Source: Planotetraspora phitsanulokensis (lineage in GTDB: Bacteria > Actinomycetota > Actinomycetes > Streptosporangiales > Streptosporangiaceae). From it: DNA of 64,000 nucleotides. Within the stretch, counting starts at the first letter, position 1, and each line of letters opens with the position of its first letter. Shown here one piece after another: positions 1 through 8,385 of the stretch. The notes under the pieces were generated by a model. It made no database searches. It was not told where the DNA came from and worked only from the letters and a program-made list of their open reading frames with translations. The position numbers were made by a program, and so were the translations under genes. Where the stretch lies: NCBI RefSeq assembly GCF_016863295.1, contig NZ_BOOP01000022.1, forward strand, positions 124,001-188,000, read 5' to 3'.

Positions 1-654
1 GGCGCCGCCGCCGGAACATGGCTGCTGGTCAACGTGCCCATCATGTTGATCAGCTTCGACGGCTGGAAGCGGTTCTACACGTTCAGCAGCGAACGCGGAG
101 CCGACTGGGGCGGCCTGTGGTTCTTCTTCCAGAGGAAGGACTGGGGCGTCCTCGCGGATCCGGATCTGCTGAACAGGCTGGCGATGGGCGCGCTGGCCGT
201 GCTCCTGCTCGGCGTGGCCGCGCTCGCGCTCTTCGCGCCGCGCAGGCCCCGGCTCATGCAGTTATGCTTCCTCGCGCTCGCCGCATTCATGATCACCAAC
301 AAGGTCTGGTCACCGCAGTACGTGCTGTGGCTGGTGCCGTTCGCGGTGCTGGCCAGGCCCAAGTGGGGTGCGCTGGTGGCCTGGCAGGTGGCCGAGTGCT
401 GGTACTTCTTCTCGATCTGGCTCTACCTCGTCTCCCAGGACCCGGAGCACGCGAACCTCGGCATCGGCGACACCCCGTACTTCCTGTCGATGTGGGCGAG
501 GGCGCTCACGATCGCCGTCCTGATGGCGCTGGTGGTCAGGGACGTTCTGCGGCCGGAGTCGGACGTCGTCCGCAAGAACGGGGCCGACGACCCGTCCGGC
601 GGGGTCTACGACGGCGCACCCGATCGTTTCGTCCTGCCGCCCCGTCTCGCCTGA
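1..654 (+). CDS. GT87-type membrane glycosyltransferase, C-terminal part
   Basis: The reading frame is open from base 1, so the start lies outside the window; 217 residues are visible. They form several hydrophobic membrane segments and contain the motif NKVWSPQYVLW, whose SPQY core also occurs in the next gene (LSPQYMTW). That pattern is typical of the GT87/DUF2029 polyprenol-phosphate-mannose-dependent mannosyltransferases of actinobacteria, which add sugars outside the membrane. The last 40 residues are polar and probably cytoplasmic. It lies 123 bases upstream of a second member of the same family. The acceptor and sugar cannot be told from sequence. Confidence 0.75.
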   Translation, partial: GAAAGTWLLVNVPIMLISFDGWKRFYTFSSERGADWGGLWFFFQRKDWGVLADPDLLNRLAMGALAVLLLGVAALALFAPRRPRLMQLCFLALAAFMITNKVWSPQYVLWLVPFAVLARPKWGALVAWQVAECWYFFSIWLYLVSQDPEHANLGIGDTPYFLSMWARALTIAVLMALVVRDVLRPESDVVRKNGADDPSGGVYDGAPDRFVLPPRLA

Positions 655-777
655 CCCGTTCGTACGGCCAGGCGGGCGGACGGCTCGCCGGCGCAGGCCG
701 CGTGCAGAACGCTCCCCACGGGAGACCAGAGGAGCACACCCTCTGTAGCTGTTTGATTACCGAAAGGCGTTGATCGG

Positions 778-2028
778 ATGCCGGAGGTAAGGCGTCAGGT
801 GCGGAACAGTCTCCCGTGGCGGGTGCTGACCGCCTGGGTGGTGACCCGAGCGGTTCTGCTGCTCGCCGTCACCCAGGTCATCCCCGTCGGCCATGCCGGG
901 CATTTCGAGAACGACGTCGCGCTCTACCGGGACTGGTCGCAGGCCCTGCTCGCCGGACACTTCCCGGCCGGTGACGACAAATGGCAGTACCCCCCGCTCG
1001 CGGCCTTGCCGATGGTCGTCCCTCACCTGCTGCCGTGGACCTACCATCTCGACTTCTATCTCGTCGCGCTGCTCTGCGACCTGGGGATACTGCTCCTCCT
1101 GTGGAGGTTCGCCCACAGGGTCGGCGGCGGCCGCACCGGGCTGTGGGCCTGGACCGTGGGTGCGGCACTCCTGGGACCGCTGCTGCTCTCGCGGTACGAC
1201 CTGTCGGTGACGCTCGTGGCGGTGATGGCGCTGGCCGCGTCGGCCGACCCCGTCATCCGAGGGATGCTGATCGGAGTCGGCCTCGCCGTCAAGGTGTGGC
1301 CGGTCGCGCTGCTCGTGGGGCTCCGGCGCGGTCGTGAGGTCGTCGCCGGCGCCGGATCAGCGCTCGCCGTCGCCGCCGTGGGCTGCGGGGTGGCCGTTCT
1401 GCTGATGCCGAACGCCCTCGACTTCCTAGCAGCCCAGGAGGACAGGGGCCTGCAGATCGAGTCGCCGGCGGCGACCCCGTTCGCGCTAGCACGGGCGCTC
1501 GGCTGGTGGGACGGCTACACCAACTACCAGCACGGCGCGATGGAGGCGGTCGGGCCCGGGGTGGCCACGGCCGAACAGTTGGCCCTGTTCGCGACCCCGG
1601 CGGCTCTCGTGTTGCTGGCCGTGTGGTGGGTGCGGGCGAGACCGGACGCCGCGACGTACTACGACGCGGCGCTCACCGCGGTGCTCTTCCTCGTGGTCAC
1701 CAGCAGGGTGCTTTCACCGCAGTACATGACCTGGGTGGCCGGCGTCGCGGCGGTCGTCCTGACCGTACGGCCGGGCGGACGCGGCACCGGACAGCGACCG
1801 GTCGCATGGCTGGTGCTGTTCGCCACCCTGCTGACGGGGATCATGTATCCGTGGCTGGAACAGGACTACAGCTGGACGGGTGACCTGCCCGGAACGCTCG
1901 TGCTCGCCGCGCGCAACCTCGTCCTGGTCGTCGCCGCGATCGTGTCGTTCGTCCGGCTCTGGCGGGGCACCGGGCATTCGAGATGGGCGTCGGGGAGCCT
2001 CCGCCGCTACGCCGTCCCGACCGCGTGA
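778..2028 (+). CDS. GT87/DUF2029 family integral membrane glycosyltransferase
   Basis: A 416-residue multi-pass membrane protein with about ten hydrophobic segments and the family motif SRVLSPQYMTW near residue 310. An early acidic loop (FENDVALYRDW, about residues 42-52) resembles the first extracytoplasmic loop of GT-C enzymes, where an acidic residue acts as base. The ATG at 778 is chosen because the basic N-terminus (MPEVRRQVRNS) directly precedes the first membrane segment. It is paired with the upstream family member, so the two may act in the same envelope glycan pathway; that is inference. The substrate is unknown. Confidence 0.75.
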   Translation: MPEVRRQVRNSLPWRVLTAWVVTRAVLLLAVTQVIPVGHAGHFENDVALYRDWSQALLAGHFPAGDDKWQYPPLAALPMVVPHLLPWTYHLDFYLVALLCDLGILLLLWRFAHRVGGGRTGLWAWTVGAALLGPLLLSRYDLSVTLVAVMALAASADPVIRGMLIGVGLAVKVWPVALLVGLRRGREVVAGAGSALAVAAVGCGVAVLLMPNALDFLAAQEDRGLQIESPAATPFALARALGWWDGYTNYQHGAMEAVGPGVATAEQLALFATPAALVLLAVWWVRARPDAATYYDAALTAVLFLVVTSRVLSPQYMTWVAGVAAVVLTVRPGGRGTGQRPVAWLVLFATLLTGIMYPWLEQDYSWTGDLPGTLVLAARNLVLVVAAIVSFVRLWRGTGHSRWASGSLRRYAVPTA

Positions 2029-2092
2029 CGTGCGGTCCGGCCGGTGAGGGCCGGAGGCTACCCCATCCCGCCGGGCGTCAATCCAGAGATTG

Positions 2093-2109
2093 ATCCACAG
2101 GCTGTGGAT
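2093..2109. repeat. 17-bp palindrome ATCCACAG-G-CTGTGGAT between convergent genes
   Basis: An exact inverted repeat of 8-base arms around one G, in the 85-base gap between the GT87 gene and nfo, which converge here. Its 15-base core TCCACAGGCTGTGGA occurs again at 63620-63634. Each arm resembles a DnaA box (TCCACA core). It has no T-tract, so a terminator role is less likely. Confidence 0.5.
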
Positions 2110-2113
2110 ATCC

Positions 2114-2908
2114 CTACAGGTGCTTGCGGAGGAAGGCGATGTCGTCGGCCTGGCCCTCGGCCGGCGTCTCCACCACGATCGGCGCCCCTGCGGCGCGGCA
2201 CACGGCGAGGATCGCCTCGGGATCGATCTGGCCGCTGCCGAGGTTGGCGTGCCGGTCGGCCCCCGAGTCGAACGCGTCCCGCGAGTCGTTGCAGTGCACG
2301 AGGTCGATCCGCCCGGTGATCGCCATCACCCTGTCCACGATGCCGAGCAGTTCCTCACCGCCGGCGTGGAAGTGGCAGGTGTCGAGGCAGAACCCGACGA
2401 CCGACGGGTCGGGCGCGCCCGATGTGACCGCGTCCCAGAGGCGGGCGATCCGGTCGAGCTTGCGGGCCATCGCGTTGCCGCCGCCCGCCGTGTTCTCGAT
2501 CAGCACGGGGACGGGGCACTCCATGCGCTCGAAGACCTTGCGCCAGTTGTCGAAACCCGTCTGCGGGTCGTCCGTCGCGTTCACGTGGCCGCCGTGCACG
2601 ATCAGGCCCTTGGCCCCGATCGACGCCGCGGCCTTCAGCTGGCCGTCCAGGAGCTTCCTGCTGGGAATCCGGATCCGGTTGTTCGCGGTCGCGACGTTGA
2701 TCACGTACGGCGCGTGGACGTAGACGTCCACGTCGGAGTCGCGGAGCGCGTCGGCGGAGTCGGGGATGACCGGGCCCTTCCACCCCTGGGGATCGCCGAG
2801 GAAGAACTGGACCACGTCGGCCGAGCGGGAAGCCGCGTGCGCCAGGGGATCGTCCTGGTCGACGTGGGCCCCGATCCGCAGGGACTGGTCACCGTGATGC
2901 GTTTCCAT
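2114..2908 (-). CDS. nfo: Deoxyribonuclease IV (AP endonuclease, Nfo/EndoIV family)
   Basis: Base-excision repair enzyme that cuts the backbone 5' of abasic sites using three metal ions. The 264-residue protein spans the whole TIM-barrel family. Metal-ligand motifs are in order: VHAPY (H65), IVHGGH (H105), IENTAGGG (E138), [11 protein letters not shown] (D176, H179), LVHCNDS (H205), the [10 protein letters not shown] segment (H220) and VVETP (E247). The start at 2908 is preceded by GGAGG at good spacing. It converges on the GT87 gene and does not look co-transcribed with it. Confidence 0.93.
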   Translation of the reverse strand: METHHGDQSLRIGAHVDQDDPLAHAASRSADVVQFFLGDPQGWKGPVIPDSADALRDSDVDVYVHAPYVINVATANNRIRIPSRKLLDGQLKAAASIGAKGLIVHGGHVNATDDPQTGFDNWRKVFERMECPVPVLIENTAGGGNAMARKLDRIARLWDAVTSGAPDPSVVGFCLDTCHFHAGGEELLGIVDRVMAITGRIDLVHCNDSRDAFDSGADRHANLGSGQIDPEAILAVCRAAGAPIVVETPAEGQADDIAFLRKHL

Positions 2909-3084
2909 CCGGTTCCTCCATCACTCGCGTGCCACTCGCCGGGTAATCCGGAAGCAACAGGACTCAAAAAGGAAAGTGCCGAACCCTAGACGTCTTCCAA
3001 GAGCGTTTCAAGGGGGCACACCCGGGCAGTCGCACTGTCGCACGCGCCCTGCGACCCGCGCGCCGATGATACAAGGAGACGAGC

Positions 3085-3264
3085 ATGCGATATCGGCTGG
3101 GAAGCTTCCTCTTACTCATCTACATCCTGGTCGGCCTCTACGTGGCGTGGGTGCACGACTACCTCACCCCCACCCTGCTGAGGCAGATCGCCCAGGCCCT
3201 GCTCGCGATCTTCCTGTGGTTCCTCATCCTCCTCGGCGTGGACCTGCACATCGGCGGAGGGTGA
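3085..3264 (+). CDS. Small two-helix membrane protein with a TTA codon
   Basis: A 59-residue frame starting MRYRLGSFLLL and ending LGVDLHIGGG. It has two hydrophobic helices (about residues 7-23 and 37-53) separated by the polar turn HDYLTPTLLRQ. A near-perfect ribosome site (AAGGAGAC) sits 8 bases before the ATG, which is the main support for it being a real gene. Codon 10 (3112-3114) is TTA, rare in such GC-rich genomes and in streptomycetes read by the bldA tRNA; whether that control holds here is unknown. No function is recognised. Confidence 0.75.
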   Translation: MRYRLGSFLLLIYILVGLYVAWVHDYLTPTLLRQIAQALLAIFLWFLILLGVDLHIGGG

Positions 3265-3332
3265 CGGCTGACGACGTCGTCATACGCCGGGCCCCGGACC
3301 TGCACCGGGGCCCGGTGCGTACCGCGGCCCGA

Positions 3333-3662
3333 TCAGGGGCCGGGTACGAAGCCGCCGTGGTAGATGCCGAGCGCCACCCCGACGAACGACGCCACGATGC
3401 CGACGATGATGAGGCTCCGCTGGGCCGTCGTCGCCGAGATGTACTGGGTGTAAAGGCCGCCGAGGAATCCGATCGCGCCCGCCCAGGAGGCGATCATGTG
3501 GGCCCTCACGATGAAACCCGTGACGAACGCCAGGAGGCCGATCAGCAGGGTCGCCACCGTCATGACGTTCTCCGCGGGGTGCCTGACCCCGTCGGTGTTG
3601 AGCGTGAACCTGCCGGGTGCGCGTCCGGCGGCGTTACCGGCGGGGCCAAGAACGTTTCGCAT
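3333..3662 (-). CDS. Small conserved-looking membrane protein
   Basis: A 109-residue protein. The frame is open further upstream, but the ATG at 3662 is chosen because GGAGGAAGGAGAGGGGG lies just before it and the upstream residues look like non-coding translation. After a basic 30-residue N-terminus come three hydrophobic segments (about residues 33-50, 55-75 and 82-105). It is read toward the small membrane gene at 3085-3264 and away from rpsF, so its upstream region shares the roughly 180-base divergent gap with the rpsF promoter. Function unknown. Confidence 0.7.
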   Translation of the reverse strand: MRNVLGPAGNAAGRAPGRFTLNTDGVRHPAENVMTVATLLIGLLAFVTGFIVRAHMIASWAGAIGFLGGLYTQYISATTAQRSLIIVGIVASFVGVALGIYHGGFVPGP

Positions 3663-3840
3663 CGAGGCCACCCCCTCTCCTTCCTCCAGTTTGCCGCGCA
3701 TGGCGAGGTACGGCCAGGTGCCTGGTAGCCTTGTTCGGCTGCGTCTGATATAGGCCGGGATCATTCCGGGCCTCGCGCAGTGTCCTCCTGTCACGGCAAG
3801 GCGTCGTGACCGCAAGAGTCCAGAGGAGGTTGGATTCCAC

Positions 3841-4131
3841 ATGCGTCGTTACGAGATGATGGTCATTCTCGACCCGTCCCTCGATGAGCGCACCGTGCAG
3901 CCCTCGCTCGACCAGTTCCTCACCGTCGTGCGCAACGACGGCGGAAGCGTCGAGAAGGTCGACGTCTGGGGACGTCGCCGGCTGTCCTACGACATCGCCA
4001 AGAAGTCCGAGGGCATCTACGCCGTCGTCGACCTCAGCGCGGAGCCCGCCACGGTCAAGGAGCTGGACCGTCAGCTCAACCTGAACGAGGGCATCCTCCG
4101 CACCAAGGTCATCCGCCCCGAGCTTCACTGA
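3841..4131 (+). CDS. rpsF: 30S ribosomal protein S6
   Basis: 96 residues, the normal bacterial length, beginning [16 protein letters not shown] with the family core [11 protein letters not shown]6 binds S18 and the central domain of 16S rRNA in the 30S platform. A strong ribosome site (AGAGGAGG) precedes the ATG. It is the first gene of the rpsF-ssb-rpsR-rplI operon, in the order seen across actinobacteria. Confidence 0.98.
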   Translation: MRRYEMMVILDPSLDERTVQPSLDQFLTVVRNDGGSVEKVDVWGRRRLSYDIAKKSEGIYAVVDLSAEPATVKELDRQLNLNEGILRTKVIRPELH

Positions 4132-4224
4132 CCAGTGACGCGAAGCCCGGCGGTTTGTCGGGCGATAGCCGTACTCTGAGCCCCTGAAGGCTCGGCCGGC
4201 GGGATAGGAAGGCGAAAGCGACCG

Positions 4225-4761
4225 ATGGCAGCAGGCGACACCACGATCACCATTGTCGGCAACCTTGTCGACGATCCGGAGCTGCGCTTCACCCCGACGG
4301 GGCAAGCCGTGGCCCGATTCCGCATCGCGTCCACTCCGAGGTTCCTCGACAGGCAGACCAACGAGTGGAAAGACGGCGAAGGCCTGTTCCTGACTTGCAA
4401 CGTGTGGCGCCAGGCGGCGGAGAACGTCGCCGAGAGCCTGCAGCGTGGCATGCGGGTCATCGTGCAGGGACGGCTGCGCCAACGGTCGTATGAGACCAAG
4501 GAAGGCGAGAAGCGCACGGTCTACGAGGTCGAGGTCGACGAGGTCGGCCCCTCGCTGCGCAACGCCACCGCCAAGGTGAACAAGACCACTCGTCAGGGCG
4601 GTCAGGGCGGCGGCGGCGGCGGTTTCGGCGGCGGCCCCGCGGGCGACCCGTGGGCGACGGCCTCCCCGTCGCCTCAGGGCGGCGGCTACAACCAGGGCGG
4701 CCAGGGTGGCCAGGGTGGCGGCTTCGGTGGCGGCGACTTCAGCGACGAACCGCCCTTCTAA
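4225..4761 (+). CDS. ssb: Single-stranded DNA-binding protein
   Basis: 178 residues: an OB-fold domain (about 1-115) beginning [20 protein letters not shown], then a glycine/glutamine-rich flexible linker (about 125-167) and the acidic tip DFSDEPPF, which in this family recruits replication and repair partners. It coats single-stranded DNA as a tetramer. Lies 93 bases after rpsF and before rpsR, the usual actinobacterial order. Confidence 0.98.
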   Translation: MAAGDTTITIVGNLVDDPELRFTPTGQAVARFRIASTPRFLDRQTNEWKDGEGLFLTCNVWRQAAENVAESLQRGMRVIVQGRLRQRSYETKEGEKRTVYEVEVDEVGPSLRNATAKVNKTTRQGGQGGGGGGFGGGPAGDPWATASPSPQGGGYNQGGQGGQGGGFGGGDFSDEPPF

Positions 4762-4853
4762 CCCTCACCTGATCTCGCGTCTCTCGTCACATCACCACTA
4801 GTAAACCGACCGACCATTCCCGCATCATGCGGGGCTCTGAAAGGAGCACCACG

Positions 4854-5090
4854 ATGGCGAAGCCGGCACTGCGCAAGCCGAAGAAGAAGGTTTGCCTGTT
4901 CTGCCACGACAAGATCTCCTACGTCGACTACAAGGACACGGCGCTGCTGCGGAAGTTCATCTCCGACCGCGGCAAGATCCGTGCTCGCCGGGTGACGGGC
5001 AACTGCACCCAGCACCAGCGCGACGTGGCCACCGCTATCAAGAACGCTCGTGAGATGGCCCTGCTGCCGTACACGAGCACCGCGCGCTAA
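4854..5090 (+). CDS. rpsR: 30S ribosomal protein S18
   Basis: 78 residues from [12 protein letters not shown]; the frame is open nine codons earlier, but AAGGAG 7 bases before the ATG at 4854 and the family N-terminus fix this start. It carries cysteines at CLFC plus one in GNCTQHQRD, like the cysteine-bearing (C+) S18 form of actinobacteria, which may bind zinc; many of these genomes hold a second, cysteine-free S18 elsewhere. The RNA-binding core RARRVTG and the ending LLPYTSTAR are standard. Confidence 0.97.
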   Translation: MAKPALRKPKKKVCLFCHDKISYVDYKDTALLRKFISDRGKIRARRVTGNCTQHQRDVATAIKNAREMALLPYTSTAR

Positions 5091-5107
5091 GAAAGGAGTC
5101 TCAGGAC

Positions 5108-5554
5108 ATGAAGCTCATTCTCACCACTGAGGTCTCCGGTCTCGGCACCCCTGGCGACATCGTCGAGGTCAAGGACGGCTACGGCCGCAACTACCTGATC
5201 CCGCGTGGTTTCGCGATCCGCTGGACGCGCGGCGCCGAGTCCCAGATCGCCTCGATCAAGAAGGCGCGCGACGCTCGCGAGATCCGCGACCTGGGCACCG
5301 CCAAGGAGGTCGCCGGCCAGCTCGGCGCGCTCAAGGTCAAGCTCAAGACCCGTGCCGGCGAGGCCGGCCGGCTCTTCGGCTCGGTGACGACGGGTGACAT
5401 CGCCGACGCGGTCAAGGCCGCCGGCGGCCCGCAGCTCGACCGTCGCCGCATCGAGATCGGCAACGCGATCAAGAGCCTGGGCACCCACCGGGTCAGCGTC
5501 AAGCTGCACCCCGAGGTGGCCGCCACGGTCGAGGTCGAGATCGTCGCCGGCTGA
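5108..5554 (+). CDS. rplI: 50S ribosomal protein L9
   Basis: 148 residues, full length. The N-terminal rRNA-binding domain has [13 protein letters not shown] (about 24-36), followed by the long connecting helix and a C-terminal domain ending [22 protein letters not shown] precedes the ATG, 17 bases after rpsR. Last gene of the operon; a strong hairpin terminator follows 20 bases later. Confidence 0.98.
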   Translation: MKLILTTEVSGLGTPGDIVEVKDGYGRNYLIPRGFAIRWTRGAESQIASIKKARDAREIRDLGTAKEVAGQLGALKVKLKTRAGEAGRLFGSVTTGDIADAVKAAGGPQLDRRRIEIGNAIKSLGTHRVSVKLHPEVAATVEVEIVAG

Positions 5555-5573
5555 TCCGGCAGCGGTTCCACGA

Positions 5574-5606
5574 AGACCCCTTCCCGGTCGCGGGAGGGGG
5601 TCTTTT
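5574..5606 (+). terminator. Intrinsic terminator of the rpsF-rplI operon
   Basis: A 13-base stem (AGACCCCTTCCCG with CGGGAGGGGGTCT, one G-U pair) closes a GTCG loop and runs into TTTT. It lies 20 bases after the rplI stop. Confidence 0.9.
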
Positions 5607-5745
5607 CGTGTCTCCGGGGAGGATGCCAGGCGATGATGTCAGGCGATGACAAATCCCCCCAGGTAAAGCGGGGTACTACGGAACGCTAGTATCTTCCCAT
5701 TCAATTTCGCGGATTTCGTGGAAGATCATGCTGGTGGAGGCTGGA

Positions 5746-6618
5746 ATGCGCCGTACTTCGAAGTTGCTGGCATTCGGTGTACTGGCGCTGGCGGCGGCCG
5801 CGTGCGCACCGGCGAACGACACCTCCACGGCGAGTCCGGGCGGCGCAAGTCCGGCGGCCTCCGCGACCTGCGCGAAGGACCAGCTGCCGCTGACCACGCC
5901 GGGCAAGCTCACGATCGGCACCGACAAGCCCGCCTTCGAGCCCTGGTTCAAGAACGACGATCCGTCCAACGGGCAGGGCTTCGAGAGCGCCGTGGCCTAC
6001 GCGGTGGCGCAGAAGCTCGGCTTCACCAAGGACGAGGTCACCTGGGCGGTCGTGCCGTTCGACTCCTCGTTCGCGCCGGGGCCGAAGAAGTTCGACTTCG
6101 ACGTCAACCAGATCTCCATCTCGCCCGAACGTCAGAAGGCCGTCGACTTCAGTCAGGGCTACTACGCGGTCAAGCAGGCCGTGGTCGCCCTCGACGGCTC
6201 CAAGTTCGCCGGCGCCACGACCCTGGCCGAGCTCAAGGACGCCAAGATCGGCGTGCAGGCGGGCACCACCTCACTGCAGGCCGTCCAGCGGGTCATCCAG
6301 CCGACCTCCGACCCGAGCGTCTACAACCAGCAGATCGACGCGATCAGCGCGCTGAAGAACAAGCAGATCGACGCGATCGTGGTGGACCTGCCGACCGGGT
6401 TCTACGTGACCGCGGCCCAGGTGGAGAACTCAAAGATCGTCGGCCAGTTCGCGGCGACCGGAGAGACGCCGGAGGAGTTCGGCCTGCTGCTGCAGAAGGG
6501 CAGCGGCCTGACCTCCTGCGTGGACAAGGCCGTCGGCGACCTCAAGGCGTCCGGTGAGCTGGCCACCATCGAGACCCAGTGGCTGACCGGCAGCGCCGGT
6601 GCGCCGGAGCTGAAGTGA
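5746..6618 (+). CDS. Polar amino acid ABC transporter, substrate-binding lipoprotein
   Basis: 290 residues. The start at 5746 is preferred over the in-frame ATG at 5728 because GGTGGAGG lies between them at ribosome-site distance. The signal peptide ends in a lipobox (LAAAAC, Cys20), so the protein is anchored outside the membrane. The rest is a type II periplasmic-binding fold (about 45-285), with PAFEPWF, ISISPERQKAVDFSQGYY and IGVQAGTTS, characteristic of SBP_bac_3 proteins for glutamine, arginine and similar amino acids. Its stop overlaps the GTG of the permease gene, so the three genes form one operon. The ligand is not certain. Confidence 0.92.
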   Translation: MRRTSKLLAFGVLALAAAACAPANDTSTASPGGASPAASATCAKDQLPLTTPGKLTIGTDKPAFEPWFKNDDPSNGQGFESAVAYAVAQKLGFTKDEVTWAVVPFDSSFAPGPKKFDFDVNQISISPERQKAVDFSQGYYAVKQAVVALDGSKFAGATTLAELKDAKIGVQAGTTSLQAVQRVIQPTSDPSVYNQQIDAISALKNKQIDAIVVDLPTGFYVTAAQVENSKIVGQFAATGETPEEFGLLLQKGSGLTSCVDKAVGDLKASGELATIETQWLTGSAGAPELK

Positions 6619-7634
6619 CCGGAGGAGAGGCGTCCCCGGGCGCTCCCACCCCCTCCGACGACTCGGCCGCGTCTGTCGCTCCCGAAGTTCCCACCGGCTC
6701 TGACGGCCCGGTCGCGTCCGCCACCTCTGAGGGCCCGGCCGCGTCCGCCGCTGCCTCCGAGGGCTCCGCCGTTCCCCCGGCTCTGGCCGAATGGACGAAG
6801 AGCGATCGGCAGATTCGCCGGGAGGCCGACCTGCGGCGGCGCGCGAGGCGGTCGACGTCGGTCGCCACCGCGTCCACCATCGTGGTCGCCACGGTCCTGA
6901 TCGTGGGCGTGACCGCGTCCCCCGGGTGGCCGCGCGTCCAGGAGACCTTCTTCAGCCCCTCGCAGTTCGTCGACGCGTTCCCCGACGTGTGGCGGGGGTT
7001 CCTGCTCAACGTCAAGATTTTCTTGATCGCGGAGCCGCTGATCCTGATCGTCGGCCTCGTCGTCGCGCTCGTGCGGACCTTGCGGTCACCGGTGTTCTTC
7101 CCGCTCCGGGCGGTCGCCGTCTTCTACACCGACATCTTCCGCGGCATCCCGACCATTCTGCTGATCTATCTGTTCGGCTTCGGCATCCCCGCGCTGGCGT
7201 TGCAGGGTGCGCCGAGCGACCCGGTGACGCTCGGCATCATCGGACTCGTGCTGTCCTACGGCGCATACGTCGCAGAGGTGTTCCGTTCAGGCATCGAGTC
7301 GGTCCATCCCAGCCAGCGCGCGGCCGCGCGTTCGCTGGCGCTCAGTCACGGGCAGACGATGAGGTACGTCGTCGTTCCCCAGGCCGCCCGCCGGGTGATC
7401 CCGCCGCTGCTCAACGACTTCGTCTCGCTGCAGAAGGACACCGCGCTCGTCGCCGTGCTCGGCCCGCTCGAGGCGCTGCGTCAGGCGTCGATCCATGCCG
7501 CCGAGACGTTCAACTACACGCCTTACATGTGCGCGGCGCTGGTGTTCATCGCGCTCACCGTGCCGATGGCCCGGCTCACCGACCATCTCGCCGCGCGGAC
7601 AGCCCGACGCCAGATGGCGGGAGGACACCTGTGA
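6615..7634 (+). CDS. Polar amino acid ABC transporter, permease
   Basis: 339 residues from the GTG at 6615, which overlaps the stop of the binding-protein gene by four bases. The first 65 residues are a low-complexity Ala/Ser/Pro/Glu-rich tail, unusual for the family and probably cytoplasmic. After that come about six membrane segments and the cytoplasmic coupling loop AARSLALSHGQTMRYVVVPQ (EAA motif of the HisMQ/GlnP class). It forms the membrane channel with the ATPase encoded next, again by a four-base GTGA overlap. Confidence 0.92.
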   Translation: MTGGEASPGAPTPSDDSAASVAPEVPTGSDGPVASATSEGPAASAAASEGSAVPPALAEWTKSDRQIRREADLRRRARRSTSVATASTIVVATVLIVGVTASPGWPRVQETFFSPSQFVDAFPDVWRGFLLNVKIFLIAEPLILIVGLVVALVRTLRSPVFFPLRAVAVFYTDIFRGIPTILLIYLFGFGIPALALQGAPSDPVTLGIIGLVLSYGAYVAEVFRSGIESVHPSQRAAARSLALSHGQTMRYVVVPQAARRVIPPLLNDFVSLQKDTALVAVLGPLEALRQASIHAAETFNYTPYMCAALVFIALTVPMARLTDHLAARTARRQMAGGHL

Positions 7635-8374
7635 GCCTGCTGACCGTCGAGGGTGTGTGGAAGAACTACCACCACCACAGCGTGCTGCGCGGGATCGATC
7701 TCGAGGTGGCTCCGCACGAGGTGGTCTGCCTGATCGGGGCCTCCGGCTCGGGGAAGTCGACCCTCCTGCGCTGCGTCAACCTGCTGGAGTCGATCGACGA
7801 CGGGGCGATCTACCTCGACGGCTCGGAGATCACGGACGTGCGGATCGACCCGGACGACGTCCGCAAGCGGATCGGCATGGTCTTCCAGTCCTACAACCTG
7901 TTCCCGCACATGACCGTGCTGGACAACGTCACCCTCGCACCGCGCAAGGTGCACAAGGTCCGTCCCGAGCAGGCGGAGGCCGAGGCCAGGGAGTTGCTCG
8001 CCCGCTTCGGCCTCGCGGACAAGGCCGGCGAGTATCCCGACCGGCTCTCCGGGGGTCAGCAGCAGCGGGTCGCCATCGTCCGGTCGCTGGCCACCCAGCC
8101 GCGACTGCTCCTGCTCGACGAGGTCACCTCCGCGCTCGACCCGACGCTGGTGACGGAGGTGTTGTCCGTCATCCGTGAACTCAAGGACGCGGGCATGACG
8201 ATGATCATCGCGACTCACGAGATGAGCTTCGCCCGGGACATCGCCGACGCGGTCTGCTTCCTCGAGGGCGGGGTGTTGCTGGAGCACGGATCGCCCGAGC
8301 AGATCTTCACCGCTCCTGAGCACCCTCGCACGCGCGGGTTCCTGCAGCGGGTGCTCGACGCCGGTCGGCTGTGA
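7631..8374 (+). CDS. Polar amino acid ABC transporter, ATP-binding protein
   Basis: 247 residues, full length for GlnQ/HisP-type ATPases. Visible motifs: Walker A GASGSGKST (about 38-46), Q-loop MVFQSYNLFPH, signature LSGGQQQR, Walker B LLLLDEVTSALD and the switch histidine in ATHEMSF. The GTG start overlaps the permease stop. It powers uptake of the amino acid captured by the lipoprotein two genes upstream. Confidence 0.95.
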   Translation: MSLLTVEGVWKNYHHHSVLRGIDLEVAPHEVVCLIGASGSGKSTLLRCVNLLESIDDGAIYLDGSEITDVRIDPDDVRKRIGMVFQSYNLFPHMTVLDNVTLAPRKVHKVRPEQAEAEARELLARFGLADKAGEYPDRLSGGQQQRVAIVRSLATQPRLLLLDEVTSALDPTLVTEVLSVIRELKDAGMTMIIATHEMSFARDIADAVCFLEGGVLLEHGSPEQIFTAPEHPRTRGFLQRVLDAGRL

Positions 8375-8385
8375 CCACTCGCTGA

